Of a stretch of 64,000 nucleotides of DNA, positions 61,041 to 64,000 are shown piece after piece (position 1 is the stretch's first letter; the number at the start of each line of letters is the position of its first letter). The notes below the pieces were generated by a model, which worked only from the letters and a program-made list of their open reading frames with translations, was not told the origin of the DNA and did not search any database. Source of the DNA: Streptomyces sp. SID8374 (GTDB taxonomy: Bacteria; Actinomycetota; Actinomycetes; Streptomycetales; Streptomycetaceae); assembly GCF_009865135.1 (NCBI RefSeq), contig NZ_WWGH01000001.1, positions 620,001-684,000 on the forward strand, given 5' to 3'. A program made the translations under genes and the position numbers.

Positions 61041-62260
61041 CGATCGCCGCCCTGGAGTCCCTGTCCTTCGGGCTCGGCAGGATGGCCGAGGCCGCCGCGG
61101 AAACCGGCCACCGGCTCTGCCTGCTCACCGGTGACCGCTCGGTGTACCGGCACGAGCTGGCCGCCCTGCCGCCCGAGGCGCTGGACGTGGTGGACGTCGA
61201 CACCGACGACCGGGAAGCGGTCCGACGCGCACTGACCGCCCTCCCGTCGCTGGCCGGGCTGATCAACACGACGGACACCTGGAGCGTCCCGGCCGCCGAG
61301 CTGGCCGCCGAGTTGAGGCTCCCGGGACCGGATCCGGAGGCGGTGCGGCTGCTGCGGGACAAGCGCCGGGTCCGGGAGGCGCTGCACGCGCGGGGGCTGA
61401 GCCGGTCGACGGCTGTGGCCGTGGAGCCCGGGCCGGAGGGTGCGGAGGCGGTCCTGCGTACGGTCGGACTCCCCGCCGTACTGAAGGACTCGGCGGGCAC
61501 CTCCTCACGCGGGGTGTGGATCGTGCACGACGAGGAGGCGCTGCACCGGACGCTGGCGGAGGCCGGGCAACAGCCGCTGAAGGGCGGCCTGTTCGCGGAG
61601 TCCTTCCTCGCCGGGCCGCTCTACAGCGCGGAGACCCTGAGCTGGGAGGGGACCACCCGGCTGCTGGGGGTGCTGAGCCGCCAGACGTCCCGGTCGGCGG
61701 TGGTACGGGAGGAGGTCGCGGCCTTCCCGGTGGCGCTGCCGGACGGGGAGCGGGACGGGATCGAGGCGTGGGTGGGGCAGGTGCTCGAAGTGGCCGGGCA
61801 CCGGCGGGGGTTCGCCCATGTGGAGTTCATCCTCACCGCCGAGGGGCCGGAGTTGGTGGAGATCAACCGGAGGATCGGCGGTGCGCTGGTCGGCGAGGTG
61901 CTCTGCCGGACGCTGGGCACCAATGTGTACACGGCGATGATGGACGAGGCGCTCGGCCGCCGCCCCCGGCTGCTGGACACCCCACTCGACGGACAGGGCC
62001 CCGCGTACGGCTTCGTCCTCGTCTACGCGGACCGGCCCGGCGTGCTGAAGGGCTGGCACGGCCTGGGCGAACTCGCCGCCTTTCCCGGGTCCGTGGAGTG
62101 GTACCCCGTACGCGAACCCGGCGAGGCCCTGGCCCATGTGGGCGACCAGCGGGGGTGCACGGGCATGGTGCTGGCCGAGGCGCCGACGGCGGAGCTGGCC
62201 CAGCACCGGGCGTGGAGTGCGGCGGTCCGGGTGCGCCCGGTGATCGCGGACACGCCGTGA
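61037..62260 (+). CDS. ATP-grasp ligase
   Basis: A 407-residue carboxylate-amine ligase from ATG 61037 (ATGA overlap). The N-terminal pre-ATP-grasp domain (about 1-110) is followed by RLLRDKRRVREALHARGLSRSTAV, then the ATP-binding segment LPAVLKDSAGTSSRGVWIV. The metal site is FAHVEFILTAEGPELVEINRRIGG. Such enzymes join a carboxylate to an amine through an acyl phosphate, as in dipeptide antibiotics and carnosine-type products. Substrates are unknown. The C-terminus (about 330-407) resembles the BL00235/CARNS1-type extension. Confidence 0.9.
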   Translation: MTIAALESLSFGLGRMAEAAAETGHRLCLLTGDRSVYRHELAALPPEALDVVDVDTDDREAVRRALTALPSLAGLINTTDTWSVPAAELAAELRLPGPDPEAVRLLRDKRRVREALHARGLSRSTAVAVEPGPEGAEAVLRTVGLPAVLKDSAGTSSRGVWIVHDEEALHRTLAEAGQQPLKGGLFAESFLAGPLYSAETLSWEGTTRLLGVLSRQTSRSAVVREEVAAFPVALPDGERDGIEAWVGQVLEVAGHRRGFAHVEFILTAEGPELVEINRRIGGALVGEVLCRTLGTNVYTAMMDEALGRRPRLLDTPLDGQGPAYGFVLVYADRPGVLKGWHGLGELAAFPGSVEWYPVREPGEALAHVGDQRGCTGMVLAEAPTAELAQHRAWSAAVRVRPVIADTP

Positions 62261-62267
62261 GGGCGGG

Positions 62268-63482
62268 GTGAGCGCTGAACGCACCTGGCGACAAAGGCGG
62301 TTCAGCGGGCCGCAGGCCTTCCTGCTGGCGGGCTCGTTCCTGATCACGCTGGGCAGCTTCGCGGTGCTGCCGTACATGTCGGTGCTGCTGCACCAGCGGC
62401 TCGGCCTGGGTCTCGGCACGGTCGGTTTCGTGCTGGCGGTGGCCTCGCTGATCCAGTTCGCCGGGGGTGTGGTGGCGGGGCCGGTCGCCGCGCGGATCGG
62501 GCTGCGGCGGTCGATGCTGCTGGCGCTGGCGCTGCGTACGGCCGGATTCGCCGCGTTCGTACCGGGGTTGACCAGTCCCGTACTGGCGATCGGCGCGCTG
62601 CTGCTGGTGTCGGCGGGTGCGGCGCTCTACCTCCCCGCCAACAAGGCCTATCTGGTGGCCGGTTCACCGGATGAGGACCGGCCTCGGCTCCTGTCGGCGA
62701 GCAGTTCGGCGTTCAACGCGGGGATGGCGCTCGGCCCACCGGCGGCGGCTCCGCTGGTGATGGGCTCCCCCGGGGTGCTCTTCTCGTGCGTCGCCGGGCT
62801 GTTCGCGCTGGTCGGGGTGGGGCACGCGTTCCTGCCGCGCGAGGAGGTGCGTCCGGGGGCGGTCGCATCCCAGGAGCCCCCGTCCCGCGAACCACGCTCC
62901 GGGCTCTCACCGTTCCTGGTCACGGTGGTGAGCGTCTACGCGTTCATGTTCTTCCAGCACTACCTGGCGCTGTACGCGGTCCCCCGGACGTCGGCGGGTT
63001 TCTACGGCATGGTCCTGATGGGGTACGCGGCCCTCCTCGTCGTCGGCCAGCCGCTACTGGCGGAGTGGATCGCCGCCCTGAGCTATCCGGCGGCGCTGCG
63101 GTGGGGGTTCGGGGCCATGGCGGCGGGGATGGCGGCCATCGCCGGGGGCGGGCACGTCGGCATCGCGGTGGGCGGGGCGCTGCTCTGCCTGGGCGAGATC
63201 GTGCTGTTCCTGAAGAACGACCTGGAGGCGCTGGCCCGTTCGTCCGCGCCTCCGGCCACCGTGTTCGGACGGCAGCGGCTCGCGGCGGGCATCGGGGCGT
63301 TCGCCAGCGGGGTGGTGGGCGGGCAGCTGTACGCGGCGGCGGAGTCGGCCGGCTCGGCGCGGGCGTTCTGGGTGGCGGTCGCCCTCCAGTGCCTGCTGCT
63401 GCCGGTGTTCCTGCTGGGCCGCCGTACCGCCCGGGGCCGGTCGGAGCCCCGGGCGGAGACGGCATCCGAACTACGTGGCTGA
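62268..63482 (+). CDS. MFS exporter of the cassette
   Basis: A 404-residue, about 11-12-helix major facilitator starting GTG 62268, seven bases after the ATP-grasp stop with GAGGG upstream. The helix 2-3 loop holds GPVAARIGLRRSML (the MFS GxxxDRxGRR-type motif in altered form), and a central loop lies around residues 185-215. YLPANKAYLVAGSPDEDRPRLL suits the MDR-type drug exporters. It probably exports the cassette's product. Its 3' end overlaps the convergent sigma gene by 12 bases. Confidence 0.9.
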   Translation: MSAERTWRQRRFSGPQAFLLAGSFLITLGSFAVLPYMSVLLHQRLGLGLGTVGFVLAVASLIQFAGGVVAGPVAARIGLRRSMLLALALRTAGFAAFVPGLTSPVLAIGALLLVSAGAALYLPANKAYLVAGSPDEDRPRLLSASSSAFNAGMALGPPAAAPLVMGSPGVLFSCVAGLFALVGVGHAFLPREEVRPGAVASQEPPSREPRSGLSPFLVTVVSVYAFMFFQHYLALYAVPRTSAGFYGMVLMGYAALLVVGQPLLAEWIAALSYPAALRWGFGAMAAGMAAIAGGGHVGIAVGGALLCLGEIVLFLKNDLEALARSSAPPATVFGRQRLAAGIGAFASGVVGGQLYAAAESAGSARAFWVAVALQCLLLPVFLLGRRTARGRSEPRAETASELRG

Positions 63483-64000
63483 ACCGGCGGACACCGTCAC
63501 CCGCTCCCCCGGTTCCGTACGCCACTGCCCGGCCAGCTCCCGGCGGGCGCGCGCCACGCGGGAGCGCACCGTACCGACGGGGCAGCCCGCCGCGTCCGCC
63601 GCCTCCTCGTAGGAGAGGCCCAGCACCTGGGTCAGGACGAAGGCCTGGCGGCGCGCCGGGTCCAGGTGGCCGAGGGCGTCGAAGACCGCGACGGACTCGT
63701 CGAAGCCGGGGAGGTGGCGCGGCTGGGCCCGTTCCGCCGCGCCCTGCCAGTCGGCGGTGTCGGCGGTCCGGGGGCGTACGGCGGCCGTGCGGTGGCGGTC
63801 GATGACGACGCGCCGGGCGATGGAGAGGAGCCAGGTGCGGGCGCAGGAGCGTCCGGCGAAGCGGGCCAGTCCGCTCATCGCCCGCAGGTAGGTCTCCTGG
63901 GCGAGGTCGTCGGCGCCGGGGACGTCGGCGCTGAGGTAGGCGACGAACCGGCGGACGTCCTCGTAGGTCGCCCTGACGAAGCGGTCGGCGGCCTCCCGGT
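63471..64000 (-). CDS. ECF-family RNA polymerase sigma factor, C-terminal part
   Basis: The last 176 codons of a minus-strand gene continuing past the right edge. The region 2 part is FVAYLSADVPGADDLAQETYLRAMSGLARFAGRSCARTWLLSIARRVVIDRHR. Region 4 is LDPARRQAFVLTQVLGLSYEEAADAAGCPVGTVRSRVARARRELA. A short Thr/Ser-rich tail follows. The true start is outside the window; the ATG at 63878 is internal to region 2. Anti-sigma partner not visible. Confidence 0.9.
   Translation of the reverse strand, partial: REAADRFVRATYEDVRRFVAYLSADVPGADDLAQETYLRAMSGLARFAGRSCARTWLLSIARRVVIDRHRTAAVRPRTADTADWQGAAERAQPRHLPGFDESVAVFDALGHLDPARRQAFVLTQVLGLSYEEAADAAGCPVGTVRSRVARARRELAGQWRTEPGERVTVSAGSAT

Overview
The window is chromosomal DNA of a Streptomyces-like actinomycete. 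The evidence is the very high G+C content with G/C third codon positions, frequent GTG and TTG starts, and family markers such as the ATPase/XRE/DUF397 triad, the divergent third EF-Tu, Pro/Gln/Gly-rich membrane proteins and the ECF41 sigma factor. From memory, S. coelicolor has a similar order in its left core arm (urease, bioF-bioBAD, purB, sbcCD, tuf3). No rRNA, tRNA, insertion sequence, prophage or CRISPR array was seen.

Layout. (1) 1-264: N-terminus of a secreted aminopeptidase. (2) 425-4968: urease operon ureA-B-C-F-G-D on the minus strand, without ureE. (3) 5108-9924: TetR with a divergent membrane protein and paired operator boxes, an orphan Phd antitoxin, an Excalibur protein, a ClpP paralogue lacking two triad residues, and a secreted NlpC/P60 hydrolase behind a c-di-AMP (ydaO) riboswitch. 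(4) 10003-13544: LysE/LysR pair, then the ATPase/XRE/DUF397 triad; the XRE gene holds the only in-frame TTA codon I found. (5) 13537-18140: biotin genes bioF and bioB-A-D, divergent around a palindrome. (6) 18281-28503: methyltransferase, Fic-like toxin-antitoxin module, GNAT, two CNNM/CorC-type membrane proteins behind a structured leader, GDSL hydrolase, purB, mug, ROK and GntR regulators. (7) 28783-38472: ECF41 sigma, hydrolase, relics of a MocR/EamA pair, PhoD phosphatase, SWIM + large unknown-protein operon, and a membrane-ACT-GNAT fusion. (8) 38372-47267: Cys/Met-metabolism PLP enzyme with divergent Lrp, DUF885, rhodanese/Lrp, sbcC-sbcD. (9) 47443-58349: small housekeeping genes, AAC(3)-like acetyltransferase, trimeric hexapeptide proteins, tuf3, DNA-alkylation repair, uppP. 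(10) 58464-64000: kinase, then a tightly overlapping four-gene cassette (methyltransferase, cysteine-synthase-like PLP protein, ATP-grasp ligase, MFS exporter) and the end of an ECF sigma gene.

How it works together. Most of the window is core metabolism (nitrogen from urea, biotin, purines, lipid-carrier recycling, DNA repair) with local regulators that sit divergently from their likely targets and carry palindromic operators. Convergent gene pairs are usually separated by long perfect hairpins acting as shared terminators. Three intergenic spacers hold short tandem repeats with different periods (18, 23 and 13 bp). The strongest candidates for undescribed biology are the four-gene cassette at 59203-63482, the triad-less ClpP with its unknown partner at 7962-8910, and the leader RNA at 20113-20249.
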